Shown: in pieces, positions 1 to 7,321 of the stretch
Layout: each line of letters begins with the position of its first letter
Position numbering within the stretch: position 1 is the first letter of the stretch
Assembly: GCA_045649025.1 (NCBI GenBank)
Contig: JAZRPB010000021.1
Coordinates: 1-23,164, forward strand
DNA length: 23,164 nucleotides
Direction: 5' to 3'
Origin: Ornithomonoglobus_A sp045649025
Lineage (GTDB): Bacteria > Bacillota > Clostridia > UBA1381
The notes under the pieces: model-generated
Seen by the model: only the letters and a program-made list of their open reading frames with translations
Told to the model about the DNA's origin: nothing
The model's database searches: none
Translations under genes and position numbers: made by a program

Positions 1-347
<347 letters not shown>

Positions 348-506
348 ATTATTTTTAAAAAATTTGTTTGCTCTTATTATTTCTTTCCTTAAAGGATTTT
401 GCTTGACGAGATTTTCCTCACACTACTCAGTAGTGCTTTGTACTTATCTTTGTTGTTCAATTTTCAAGGATCGCTCGCTACCCGCTTCCCAGCGGACAGC
501 TTGACT
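348..506 (-). promoter_or_regulatory. rRNA operon leader with boxA-like motif
   Basis: This is the transcribed leader between the proximal rRNA promoter and 16S. On the minus strand it contains TCCTTGAAAATTGAACAACA (about 471-452), which resembles the conserved TTGAAAACTGAACA-type leader/spacer motif of Firmicutes rRNA operons linked to boxA antitermination. It also contains a perfect 7-bp hairpin, CACTACT/AGTAGTG (423-437). The antitermination and processing roles are inferred from position and similarity to known leaders. Confidence 0.6.
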
Positions 507-535
507 AGTATAGCACATCTCTTGCTACTTGTCAA
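507..535 (-). promoter_or_regulatory. rRNA promoter, proximal
   Basis: On the minus strand: a perfect -35 TTGACA (535-530), a 17-nt spacer, and -10 TATACT (512-507) preceded by TGC, an extended -10. A-rich tracts lie directly upstream of the -35 like an UP element. It points at the 16S gene about 155 nt away. Confidence 0.85.
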
Positions 536-672
536 TACCTTTTTTAAAACTTTTTTTATTTTTTTGTAAAAAAGTTTTAACACTGCCTCAAAAAAAGACA
601 ACTTCAATACTTTACCACACTTTTTTGGGTTTGTCAATACCTTTTTTTGAAATTTTTTCGATTTTTTTGTAA
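529..672 (-). repeat. Duplicated -35/UP-element block
   Basis: Two copies of a roughly 41-nt block, 529-569 and 631-672, each carry GGTATTGACA plus the upstream runs of A (minus-strand sense). They differ at a few positions and by one base of length. The copies end at the -35 elements, so the -10 regions are not duplicated. It looks like a duplication of promoter-upstream DNA that gave the tandem promoters. Confidence 0.7.
609..637 (-). promoter_or_regulatory. rRNA promoter, distal
   Basis: A second minus-strand promoter: TTGACA (637-632), a 17-nt spacer, and TAAAGT (614-609) as a weaker -10. It sits 102 bp upstream of the proximal promoter and has almost the same upstream A-tracts. Tandem promoters are usual for rRNA operons in Firmicutes. 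Confidence 0.75.
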
Positions 673-689
673 TATTTTAAATTTTATGC

Positions 690-775
690 GGGAGGGGGTG
701 CGAACCATTTGCGATGCAAATGGTAGCGACAAAACCAATTGTTTTGGAAGCGTATCAGGAAAACCCCTCCCCTAC
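690..775. repeat. Palindromic GC-rich intergenic element (REP-like)
   Basis: This 86-bp stretch stands out from the surrounding A/T tracts. Its ends pair: GGGAGGGG (690-697) with CCCCTCCC (764-771), followed by CTAC. Inside is a perfect 9-bp hairpin, ACCATTTGC (704-712) with GCAAATGGT (716-724), and a second weaker one around 733-747. On the minus strand it begins GTAGGGGAGGGG, the same opening motif as the elements after typA. No reading frame fills it. I interpret it as a dispersed palindromic element; a role in transcription is unknown. Confidence 0.6.
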
Positions 776-920
776 GATGTGTATTTTTTTCTTATTTATA
801 TATAATTTCACATTATTTTATTTTTATTCAATAACACTGTTATTAAATAAAAAAATCACCAATCAAAGCAGCGGTTAAAAAAATGTGTTTGTACATATTC
901 CTGTTTTTTACACAAAAATA

Positions 921-949
921 TTGTAATATAAAAAATATAAGTGTATAAT
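921..949 (+). promoter_or_regulatory. typA promoter
   Basis: -35 TTGTAA (921-926), a 17-nt spacer, and perfect -10 TATAAT (944-949), 65 nt upstream of the typA start codon. The remaining 776-920 stretch between this and the palindromic element is A/T-rich with no further feature I can support. Confidence 0.75.
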
Positions 950-979
950 TGATAAAGTTAAAATAGAAAATATATTATA

Positions 980-993
980 TGTAAATATTTACA
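980..993. promoter_or_regulatory. Perfect 14-bp palindrome in typA leader
   Basis: TGTAAATATTTACA is its own reverse complement. It lies about 24 nt downstream of the expected transcription start and just before the ribosome binding site AAGGAG (1001-1006). The position suits a repressor operator, but A/T-rich palindromes also arise by chance and no known regulator site matches clearly. Confidence 0.35.
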
Positions 994-1014
994 ATCCGGA
1001 AAGGAGCTTACTTA

Positions 1015-2838
1015 ATGATAAGCAGAGAAAATATAAGAAACATTGCAATAATAGCACACGTTGACCACGGTAAAACCACACTTGTTGATGCAATGCTTTC
1101 GCAGTGCGGAACATTCAGGGAGAATGAAGTTGTTGACGAGCGTGTTATGGACTCTAACGACCTTGAAAAAGAACGCGGTATTACAATACTAGCAAAAAAC
1201 ACTTCCTTATATTATAAAGGAACAAAAATCAACATTATAGATACTCCTGGCCACGCAGACTTCGGTGGCGAGGTTGAACGTGGTCTTGAAATGGTTGACG
1301 GTGTTTTGCTTTTGGTTGATGCATTTGAGGGATGTATGCCGCAAACAAGATTTGTTTTGTCGAAGGCTTTTGCTCTTAACCTACACCCTATTATTGTAGT
1401 AAACAAGGTTGACAGACCCAATGCACGTCCGTATGAGGTTGTTGATGAGGTTCTTGAGCTATTCATTGATTTGGGTGCAACAGAGGAACAGCTTGATACA
1501 CCTGTTATATATGCTTCTGGTCGTGATGGCTGGGCAACTGCTGAATATAATCCCGAAAAGCCAAATTCCGATTTGACAGAGCTTTTTGAGCTTATAGTAA
1601 ATTCAATTCCATGTCCCAAATGTGAGGATGATGCACCATTCCAGATGCTTGTATCAAATATAGATTATGACGAATACACAGGTAGAATTGCGGTAGGTAA
1701 AATCCAAAGAGGAAAAATTACAACCAATATGCCGCTTGCAATATGCAAGGCAGACGGAAAAGTTACAAGAGGTAAGGCGGTTAAGTTATACACCTTTGAA
1801 GGACTTAATAAAACTGTTACCGATGAAGTTGGTGCAGGTGACGTTGTTGCAATTTCGGGAATTGCAGATATAAATATAGGCGAAACAATTTGCGATACAC
1901 AAAATCCCGAAGCTTTACCATTTGTCAAGATTGATGAGCCTGTACTTTCTATGACATTTAGCGTAAATGATTCCCCATTTGCGGGTCAGGACGGAAAATT
2001 TGTTACATCGCGTCAGCTTCGTGAGAGACTTTTTCGTGAGCTTGATTCAAATGTTGCATTAAGGGTAGAAGAAACAGATACCACAGAGGCATTTACTGTT
2101 TCAGGCAGAGGTGAGCTTCATCTTTCGGTTTTAATAGAAAATATGCGACGTGAGGGATATGAATTTCAGGTTTCCAATCCTGTTGTTATCTACAAACACA
2201 TTGACGGACACCTTTGTGAGCCGATTGAAGATTTAACAATAGATGTTCCCGACGAATATACGGGCACAGTTATGGACGGAGTTATCCAAAGAAAAGGTGA
2301 AATGACAAATATGTCACCCACCGCACAAAATTATACAAGACTTGAATTTAAAATCCCATCACGCGGACTTATAGGCTTTAGAAATGAGCTTATGACTGCA
2401 ACAAAGGGAACTGCGATAGTAAATAGTATTTTGTGTGGCTATGAGCCATACAAGGGCGACTTTATGAGCAGAACAAGAGGTGCGATTATTGCCTGGGAGG
2501 ACGGAGAGTCTATCACATACGGACTTTACAATGCACAAGAGCGAGGAACGTTGTTTATAGGTGCAGGAGTTAAGGTGTATGAGGGTATGATTGTTGGTGA
2601 AAATGCAAGATTAGAGGATATTGTAATAAATGTGTGCAAGAGAAAGCATGCCACAAACACAAGAGCATCAGGCTCGGACGATGCACTAAAGCTCACTCCG
2701 CCAAAGGATTTGAGTTTGGAGCAATGTCTTGACTTTATTGCAGACGATGAGCTTTTAGAGGTTACTCCAAATCATTTGAGAATGAGAAAGAGGATTTTAA
2801 AAACCGATTTAAGAGCAAAAGCAAGAAATGTGAAATAA
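1015..2838 (+). CDS. typA: Translational GTPase TypA/BipA
   Basis: A ribosome-associated GTPase of the EF-G/LepA superfamily, linked in other bacteria to 50S assembly and growth under stress and cold. The 607 residues match the usual family length. The GTPase motifs are all visible: G1 AHVDHGKT (14-21), G2 ERGIT (53-57), G3 DTPGH (76-80) and G4 NKVD (130-133). They are followed by the beta-barrel domain (about 200-290), the EF-G III/V-like domains with FTVSGRGELHLSVLIE and SRGLIGFRNELMT, and the BipA-specific C-terminal domain with conserved YEGMIVGEN. The start has a good AAGGAG site 8 nt upstream. It has its own promoter and a downstream terminator, so it is probably monocistronic, divergent from the rRNA operon and convergent with ruvC. 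Confidence 0.97.
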   Translation: MISRENIRNIAIIAHVDHGKTTLVDAMLSQCGTFRENEVVDERVMDSNDLEKERGITILAKNTSLYYKGTKINIIDTPGHADFGGEVERGLEMVDGVLLLVDAFEGCMPQTRFVLSKAFALNLHPIIVVNKVDRPNARPYEVVDEVLELFIDLGATEEQLDTPVIYASGRDGWATAEYNPEKPNSDLTELFELIVNSIPCPKCEDDAPFQMLVSNIDYDEYTGRIAVGKIQRGKITTNMPLAICKADGKVTRGKAVKLYTFEGLNKTVTDEVGAGDVVAISGIADINIGETICDTQNPEALPFVKIDEPVLSMTFSVNDSPFAGQDGKFVTSRQLRERLFRELDSNVALRVEETDTTEAFTVSGRGELHLSVLIENMRREGYEFQVSNPVVIYKHIDGHLCEPIEDLTIDVPDEYTGTVMDGVIQRKGEMTNMSPTAQNYTRLEFKIPSRGLIGFRNELMTATKGTAIVNSILCGYEPYKGDFMSRTRGAIIAWEDGESITYGLYNAQERGTLFIGAGVKVYEGMIVGENARLEDIVINVCKRKHATNTRASGSDDALKLTPPKDLSLEQCLDFIADDELLEVTPNHLRMRKRILKTDLRAKARNVK

Positions 2839-2840
2839 TG

Positions 2841-2870
2841 CGGACAGTCGAGGACACCTGTCCCTACAAT
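2841..2870. repeat. REP-like palindrome, copy 1
   Basis: GGACAG (2842-2847) pairs with CTGTCC (2858-2863) around GTCGAGGACAC, followed by CTACAAT. It closely resembles copy 2, 91 bp further on, and lies between the typA stop codon and the terminator. Confidence 0.65.
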
Positions 2871-2899
2871 AAAAGGCTCAACGAATAGTTGAGCCTTTT
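2871..2899. terminator. Bidirectional terminator between typA and ruvC
   Basis: A perfect 12-bp stem, AAAAGGCTCAAC (2871-2882) and GTTGAGCCTTTT (2888-2899), with a 5-nt loop. The stem ends give T runs in both directions, as expected between the convergent genes typA and ruvC. Confidence 0.88.
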
Positions 2900-2931
2900 G
2901 TGTGGAAAATTAACAAATTTAGTGCAAAAAT

Positions 2932-2961
2932 CGGGACGTCGAGGACGCCGTCCCCTACAAT
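2932..2961. repeat. REP-like palindrome, copy 2
   Basis: GGGACG (2933-2938) pairs with CGTCCC (2949-2954) around TCGAGGACGC, followed by CTACAAT. It shares GTCGAGGAC and CCCTACAAT with copy 1. It is G+C-rich compared with its surroundings, as expected of a mobile or dispersed palindrome. Confidence 0.65.
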
Positions 2962-2968
2962 AATTCCC

Positions 2969-3472
2969 TTATCTCACTCCGTTTGTTCCTAATATATTAT
3001 TCATCTTATTTGAATGTGCGTGGCAGATGGCAATTGCTAATGCATCTGCCGCATCATCGGGCTTTGGTATAACATTTAAGCCCAGCATCATTTTAACCAT
3101 TTGCTGTATTTGTGATTTTTCGGCACGTCCGTATCCCGTTACTGCCTGCTTCACCTGCAAAGGCGTGTATTCATAAATTGGTATATCGGCATTTGCACCA
3201 CACACCAAAAGCACTCCCCTTGCCTGTGCAACGTTAATTGCAGTTTTTTGGTTTGAATTAAAAAACAGTTCCTCTATTGCAATTGCATCGGGCTTATACT
3301 TTTCTATGTACATTTTCATTTCCTGATATATTTTTTTTAATCTTTCCACCGTGGGCATTGTTGAGGGTGTTGTGATTGCATTATATTCAAGAGTTCTGAA
3401 TTTATTTCCGACATATTCAATAACACCTATTCCAACTATTGCATAGCCCGGGTCTATACCAATTATAATCAT
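2969..3472 (-). CDS. ruvC: Holliday junction resolvase RuvC
   Basis: A crossover junction endodeoxyribonuclease that cuts Holliday junctions in recombinational repair, normally with RuvAB. At 167 residues it is of normal length. Its four acidic active-site residues are in place: D7 in GIDPG, E67 in AIEELFF, and D140 and D143 in PDDAADALAIA. The conserved segments NQKTAINVAQARGVLL and YTPLQVKQAVTGYGRA are also present. The start ATG has AAAGGAA about 12 nt upstream. ruvA and ruvB are not beside it here; the gene stands alone, divergent from argG and convergent with typA. I could not identify a convincing promoter in the 157-nt divergent gap on this strand. Confidence 0.97.
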   Translation of the reverse strand: MIIIGIDPGYAIVGIGVIEYVGNKFRTLEYNAITTPSTMPTVERLKKIYQEMKMYIEKYKPDAIAIEELFFNSNQKTAINVAQARGVLLVCGANADIPIYEYTPLQVKQAVTGYGRAEKSQIQQMVKMMLGLNVIPKPDDAADALAIAICHAHSNKMNNILGTNGVR

Positions 3473-3522
3473 TCTTTATAAATTCCTTTCATATATATTG
3501 TAATTTTTATTATTAATAACTA

Positions 3523-3551
3523 TTGCATAATAATGAATTTTGTTGTATAAT
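3523..3551 (+). promoter_or_regulatory. argG promoter
   Basis: -35 TTGCAT (3523-3528), a 17-nt spacer, and perfect -10 TATAAT (3546-3551). The start of transcription should fall near 3558, giving a leader of about 70 nt. Confidence 0.75.
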
Positions 3552-3567
3552 ATTAAAAGATGTATAA

Positions 3568-3585
3568 CTGTATATATATTTACAG
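3568..3585. promoter_or_regulatory. Near-perfect 18-bp palindrome in argG leader, possible operator
   Basis: CTGTATATATATTTACAG is an 18-bp inverted repeat with one mismatched pair, starting about 10 nt after the predicted transcription start. An arginine biosynthesis gene is often repressed by ArgR/AhrC, so the position is suggestive. However, the half-sites do not fit the TGAAT-N4-ATTCA spacing of known ARG boxes, so the regulator is unassigned. Confidence 0.35.
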
Positions 3586-3629
3586 CTATTATATATATAT
3601 TTTACTATAAATGAGGAGGAATTTCAAGT

Positions 3630-4847
3630 ATGGCAAAGGAAAAAGTTGTTTTGGCTTACAGCGGCGGTCTTGATACGTCAATTATAATTCCGTGGCTTAA
3701 GGAAAATTATGACTATGAAGTAATTGCAGTTTGTGGCGATGTTGGTCAGGGAAAGGAAACAGAAGGTCTTGAAGAAAGAGCAAAGAAGGCAGGTGCTTCC
3801 AAGCTTTATATTGAAGATTTAAAGAAAGAATACGTTGAAGATTACATATTCCCAACACTAAAAGCAGGTGCTGTTTACGAGGGTAAATATCTTTTAGGCA
3901 CATCACATGCAAGACCTATTATTGCAAAAAGATTAGTTGAAATTGCACACAAAGAGGGTGCAACTGCAATATGCCACGGTGCAACAGGTAAGGGTAATGA
4001 CCAGGTTAGATTTGAGCTTACAATAAAGGCTTTAGACCCGTCGCTTAAAATTATTGCACCCTGGAGAATTTGGGACATTAAATCAAGAGAAGATGCAGTT
4101 GATTACGCAGAGGCACACAATATTGAAATCCCTGTAACTAAAAAGGACTTATATTCACGTGACAGAAATATATGGCACATCAGCCACGAGGGTATGGATT
4201 TAGAGGACCCCGCAAACGAGCCGCAGCTTGACAGTCTGTTAAAGCTTGGTGTATCACCGCAAAAGGCTCCTGATGAGGCTGAATATGTAACAATTGGCTT
4301 CAAGAAGGGTGTTCCCGTTGCTCTTGACGGCAAGAAGATGGGTGCAGTTGAGCTTGTGGAAAAGCTAAACGAGCTTGGCGGCAAGCATGGTATTGGTATT
4401 GCAGACATATGCGAAGACAGACTTGTTGGTATGAAGTCGAGAGGTGTGTACGAAACACCAGGCGGTACAATTCTTTATACTGCAATACAAGAGCTTGAAT
4501 ATCTTTGTCTTGACAGGGACACACAATCCTTCAAGCGTCAATCGGCAATTAAGTTCTCTGAATTGGTATATGACGGAAAATGGTTTACACCATTACGTGA
4601 GGCACTTTCTGCAATGGTTGATTCTATGGAAGAAACTGTTACAGGTGAAGTTAAAATTAAGCTATACAAGGGTAATGCCACACCTGCAGGAGCTACATCA
4701 CCATATTCACTATATAACGAAAATATTGCTTCTTTCGGGGACAGTAAAGAGCTTTACAGTCACAAGGATGCTGAAGGCTTTATCAACCTATTCGGTCTGC
4801 CTTTGTCAGTAAGAGCTATGATGAAGAAGGAAAACGGAATGGACTAA
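3630..4847 (+). CDS. argG: Argininosuccinate synthase
   Basis: The cytoplasmic enzyme that joins citrulline and aspartate, using ATP, to form argininosuccinate, the penultimate step of arginine synthesis. The 405 residues match the usual length. The N-terminal ATP-pyrophosphatase loop AYSGGLDTS lies at about 9-17. Other conserved family blocks are ICHGATGKGNDQVRFE, SRDRNIWHISHEG, and GVYETPGGTIL near the C-terminal tetramerisation region. The start is supported by GAGGAGGA (3613-3620). argH follows on the same strand and together they complete the pathway from citrulline, but 216 nt with a folded element separate them. Carbamoyl-transfer and ornithine genes are not in the window. Confidence 0.98.
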   Translation: MAKEKVVLAYSGGLDTSIIIPWLKENYDYEVIAVCGDVGQGKETEGLEERAKKAGASKLYIEDLKKEYVEDYIFPTLKAGAVYEGKYLLGTSHARPIIAKRLVEIAHKEGATAICHGATGKGNDQVRFELTIKALDPSLKIIAPWRIWDIKSREDAVDYAEAHNIEIPVTKKDLYSRDRNIWHISHEGMDLEDPANEPQLDSLLKLGVSPQKAPDEAEYVTIGFKKGVPVALDGKKMGAVELVEKLNELGGKHGIGIADICEDRLVGMKSRGVYETPGGTILYTAIQELEYLCLDRDTQSFKRQSAIKFSELVYDGKWFTPLREALSAMVDSMEETVTGEVKIKLYKGNATPAGATSPYSLYNENIASFGDSKELYSHKDAEGFINLFGLPLSVRAMMKKENGMD

Positions 4848-4850
4848 TTT

Positions 4851-5004
4851 TATGGAATGTTAAAAAAGTGTAGACCGTATAAAACAATGTTTTATACTAT
4901 AAACAAACCTCGCCACTCGACGTACCCTCGTACGCCTTCGGGCAAGCCAAAGCTTGTGCTTTGGCTCGGTTTGTTCATTCTACCTCTTTTTTACCTATTC
5001 CATA
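4851..5004. repeat. 154-bp element with terminal inverted repeats, MITE-like or structured RNA
   Basis: The ends are inverted repeats: TATGGAAT (4851-4858) with ATTCCATA (4997-5004), TAAAAAAG (4861-4868) with CTTTTTTA (4986-4993), and GTAGA (4870-4874) with TCTAC (4979-4983). Nested inside are a perfect hairpin GTATAAAAC/GTTTTATAC (4877-4897) and a stem AACAAACC (4902-4909)/GGTTTGTT (4968-4975). That stem encloses two more hairpins, CGTAC/GTACG (4921-4934) and AGCCAAAGC/GCTTTGGCT (4945-4966). The result is a branched, cloverleaf-like fold. It begins 3 nt after the argG stop codon and contains no plausible gene. It could be a miniature transposable element or a structured RNA; both readings are inference. 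Confidence 0.65.
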
Positions 5005-5011
5005 TCGTTGA

Positions 5012-5049
5012 GGATGTTTAATTTTTTTAGACATCCCCTATTTTTCTTT
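5012..5049 (+). terminator. Terminator-like hairpin just before argH
   Basis: GGATGTTTA (5012-5020) pairs with TAGACATCC (5028-5036), 9 bp with one G-U pair and a T-rich loop, followed by CCTATTTTTCTTT. The tail is interrupted and the argH ribosome binding site starts right after it. It may be a weak terminator or attenuator between argG and argH, or only a chance hairpin. Confidence 0.35.
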
Positions 5050-5063
5050 AAGGAGAGATACTA

Positions 5064-6449
5064 ATGGCACAAAAACTATGGGGCGGACGCTTTCAGAAAA
5101 GCACCGACAAAAAAGTTGATGATTTTAATTCCTCTATAAGATTTGATAAAAGAATGTACAAGCAAGACATTCGCGGCTCTATTGCACACGCTAAAATGCT
5201 TGGTAAGCAAGGCATTATTTCTAAAGAAGACAGCGAGGCTATTGTTGAAGAACTAAAGAATATATTAGATGACATCAACAACGGTAAGGTTGAGTTCTTG
5301 ATTGATGCAGAGGATATTCATATGAATATAGAAAAAATACTTACCGACCGCATTGGTGAGGCAGGAAAACGTCTGCATACAGGCAGAAGCAGAAATGACC
5401 AAGTTGCACTCGATTTAAGAATGTATTTAATAGACGAAACCCAAGAGCTTTCGGATATGCTTATACACGCTATGGAGGTGCTTGTTTCTCTTGCAGAAGA
5501 AAACACCGAAACCATAATGCCTGGATATACACATCTGCAAAAAGCACAGCCTATAACCTTCGCACATCACGTGATGGCATATTTTGAAATGTTTAAAAGA
5601 GATTATTCACGCCTTTGCGATTGTAGGAAACGAACAAGCGTTATGCCATTAGGCTCGGGTGCACTTGCAGCCACAACATATAATCTTGACCGTGAGTATG
5701 TTATGCACGAGCTTGGCTTTGATGAGGTTACAATGAACAGTCTTGATGGCGTTTCGGACAGAGATTTTGTTATTGAGCTTGCAAGCTGTCTTTCTATGAT
5801 TATGATGCATCTTTCTCGTTTTTGTGAGGAGCTTATATTATGGTCGAGCCACGAGTTTTCGTTTGTGGAAATGGACGATGCATTCTCAACAGGCTCATCT
5901 ATAATGCCGCAAAAGAAAAACCCTGATGTTGCAGAGCTTATACGCGGTAAAACAGGCAGAGTATACGGTCACCTAATGGGACTTTTAACCACAATGAAGG
6001 GTATTCCGCTTGCGTATAATAAGGATATGCAGGAGGATAAAGAGCCTATATTTGATGCTCTTGATACTGTTAAGCTATGCTTACCTGTATTTTGCGATAT
6101 GATTGCAACAATGAAGATTAACAAGGAGAATATGTTAAAAGGCTCAAGGGGCGGGTTTACAAACGCAACAGATGTTGCCGATTACCTTGTAAAAAAGGGC
6201 TTGCCGTTTAGAGAAGCACACGCAGTTGTGGGAAAGATGGTATTCTATGCATTGGAAAACAATCTTGCACTTGATGACTTATCGATGGATGAGTTTGCAG
6301 AATTTTCTGATATTATAGAGGACGACATATACGATGCAATAAGTATGGAAACCTGTGTAAACGACCGTAAGATAATTGGCGGTCCGGCACAGGAAACTGT
6401 TGAAAAGGCAATTGCAATTGCAAACAAATATATTAATAGTATACGATAA
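5064..6449 (+). CDS. argH: Argininosuccinate lyase
   Basis: Cleaves argininosuccinate to arginine and fumarate, the last step of arginine synthesis. It belongs to the fumarase/aspartase superfamily and is expected to be a cytoplasmic homotetramer. The 461 residues match family length. The superfamily regions are present: HTGRSRNDQ (105-113), GYTHLQKAQP (154-163) with the catalytic histidine, and the signature loop GSSIMPQKKNP (277-287) with the catalytic serine. AAGGAGAGA lies 6 nt before the ATG. No consensus promoter is clear in the gap after argG, so it is either read through from argG or served by a promoter I do not recognise. A strong terminator follows. Confidence 0.98.
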   Translation: MAQKLWGGRFQKSTDKKVDDFNSSIRFDKRMYKQDIRGSIAHAKMLGKQGIISKEDSEAIVEELKNILDDINNGKVEFLIDAEDIHMNIEKILTDRIGEAGKRLHTGRSRNDQVALDLRMYLIDETQELSDMLIHAMEVLVSLAEENTETIMPGYTHLQKAQPITFAHHVMAYFEMFKRDYSRLCDCRKRTSVMPLGSGALAATTYNLDREYVMHELGFDEVTMNSLDGVSDRDFVIELASCLSMIMMHLSRFCEELILWSSHEFSFVEMDDAFSTGSSIMPQKKNPDVAELIRGKTGRVYGHLMGLLTTMKGIPLAYNKDMQEDKEPIFDALDTVKLCLPVFCDMIATMKINKENMLKGSRGGFTNATDVADYLVKKGLPFREAHAVVGKMVFYALENNLALDDLSMDEFAEFSDIIEDDIYDAISMETCVNDRKIIGGPAQETVEKAIAIANKYINSIR

Positions 6450-6471
6450 TGCTAAAATTATTTAAAAGGGA

Positions 6472-6510
6472 AAAATGGATGTTAAAAAGTTATTTTTTAA
6501 CATCCATTTT
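6472..6510. terminator. Bidirectional terminator after argH
   Basis: A perfect 17-bp stem, AAAATGGATGTTAAAAA (6472-6488) and its complement (6494-6510), with a 5-nt loop and A/T ends that give T runs both ways. It serves argH (+) and the convergent unknown gene (-), whose stop codon overlaps the outer stem. Confidence 0.9.
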
Positions 6511-7321
6511 AAATTTTATTTAATACATTCTCCATTTTCGGAAATTCTTTTATAATTCTGTTTATGCATTTTTTGCAATAGTGTTCTCTTAATTCTTTAT
6601 TATCTCGCATTTGCTGCTTCATACCCCAAATGTGTGTAAATGCTTTGTTATTATGGGAAAATAAATCGTTCTGCTTTGATATTTCGCTTATTTTATATCC
6701 TCCTGTCTTTGCACACATAGGGAGCAGACGTTGCTCACAAAAAACCATATATCTTAAGTAATCATCACTTATTTTTGCACTTTTCATAAATTCTATGGCT
6801 TGGTGTGTGTATTCATTAATAAGCTTTTGATTTTTAAAAACACAAAAAGCCGTATTTGCTGCTTTTTGTTTCCAATCATAGTCTTTCCACACATAGCCGT
6901 CATTCATTTGAAAATAGCTTTTGGGCGGATAAATATTATCGTTTAATTCCTCAAAATGTATAACACCGCAATCGGATATTTTATCAAAGTTAAGCTTTTC
7001 CCACACAATAAAATCCGTATCAATTAAAGCAATGGGGGCTTTTTGTTCCTTTAGTGCAAAAAGCTTTGCACCCGCCCAGAACATATTTGGGCTTATGCTG
7101 TCGATTTCAAGCTCACTAACCTCATTCCACAATTCTATAAGACCTGCATTTTTATAAAATTTAATTGCATTTTTGTCGGCAACAAGCTTTATTTTTCCGT
7201 TATATTTTCTCCACATAAGTGCCGACAGAATTGTGGTTAGAATTTCAAAATCTTCAATATAATATTCACATTCGTTTTTTTCATAAAACGGTGCAGTCCA
7301 ATTTACGTGTATTGCATTCAT
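6509..7321 (-). CDS. Uncharacterised protein, possible GT-A-type glycosyltransferase fold
   Basis: I do not recognise this 270-residue protein with certainty. There is no signal peptide or membrane segment, so it should be cytoplasmic. It has features seen in sugar transferases of the GT-A fold: an N-terminal region opening MNAIHVNWTAPFY, a middle segment APIALIDTDFIVWE with a DxD motif (D101, D103), and a late THIWGMKQ segment where GT-A proteins often carry a metal-binding histidine. A CKKC pair lies near the C-terminus. It overlaps the upstream 111-residue gene by one base (TAATG), which implies translational coupling, and it closes the minus-strand operon starting at argS. The stop codon lies in the shared terminator stem. 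The glycosyltransferase reading is an inference from motifs only. Confidence 0.85.
   Translation of the reverse strand: MNAIHVNWTAPFYEKNECEYYIEDFEILTTILSALMWRKYNGKIKLVADKNAIKFYKNAGLIELWNEVSELEIDSISPNMFWAGAKLFALKEQKAPIALIDTDFIVWEKLNFDKISDCGVIHFEELNDNIYPPKSYFQMNDGYVWKDYDWKQKAANTAFCVFKNQKLINEYTHQAIEFMKSAKISDDYLRYMVFCEQRLLPMCAKTGGYKISEISKQNDLFSHNNKAFTHIWGMKQQMRDNKELREHYCKKCINRIIKEFPKMENVLNKI

Noticed and set aside
3630..6449. argG and argH as a simple two-gene operon
   Set aside because: The gap is 216 nt and filled with folded sequence; cotranscription is possible but cannot be asserted.
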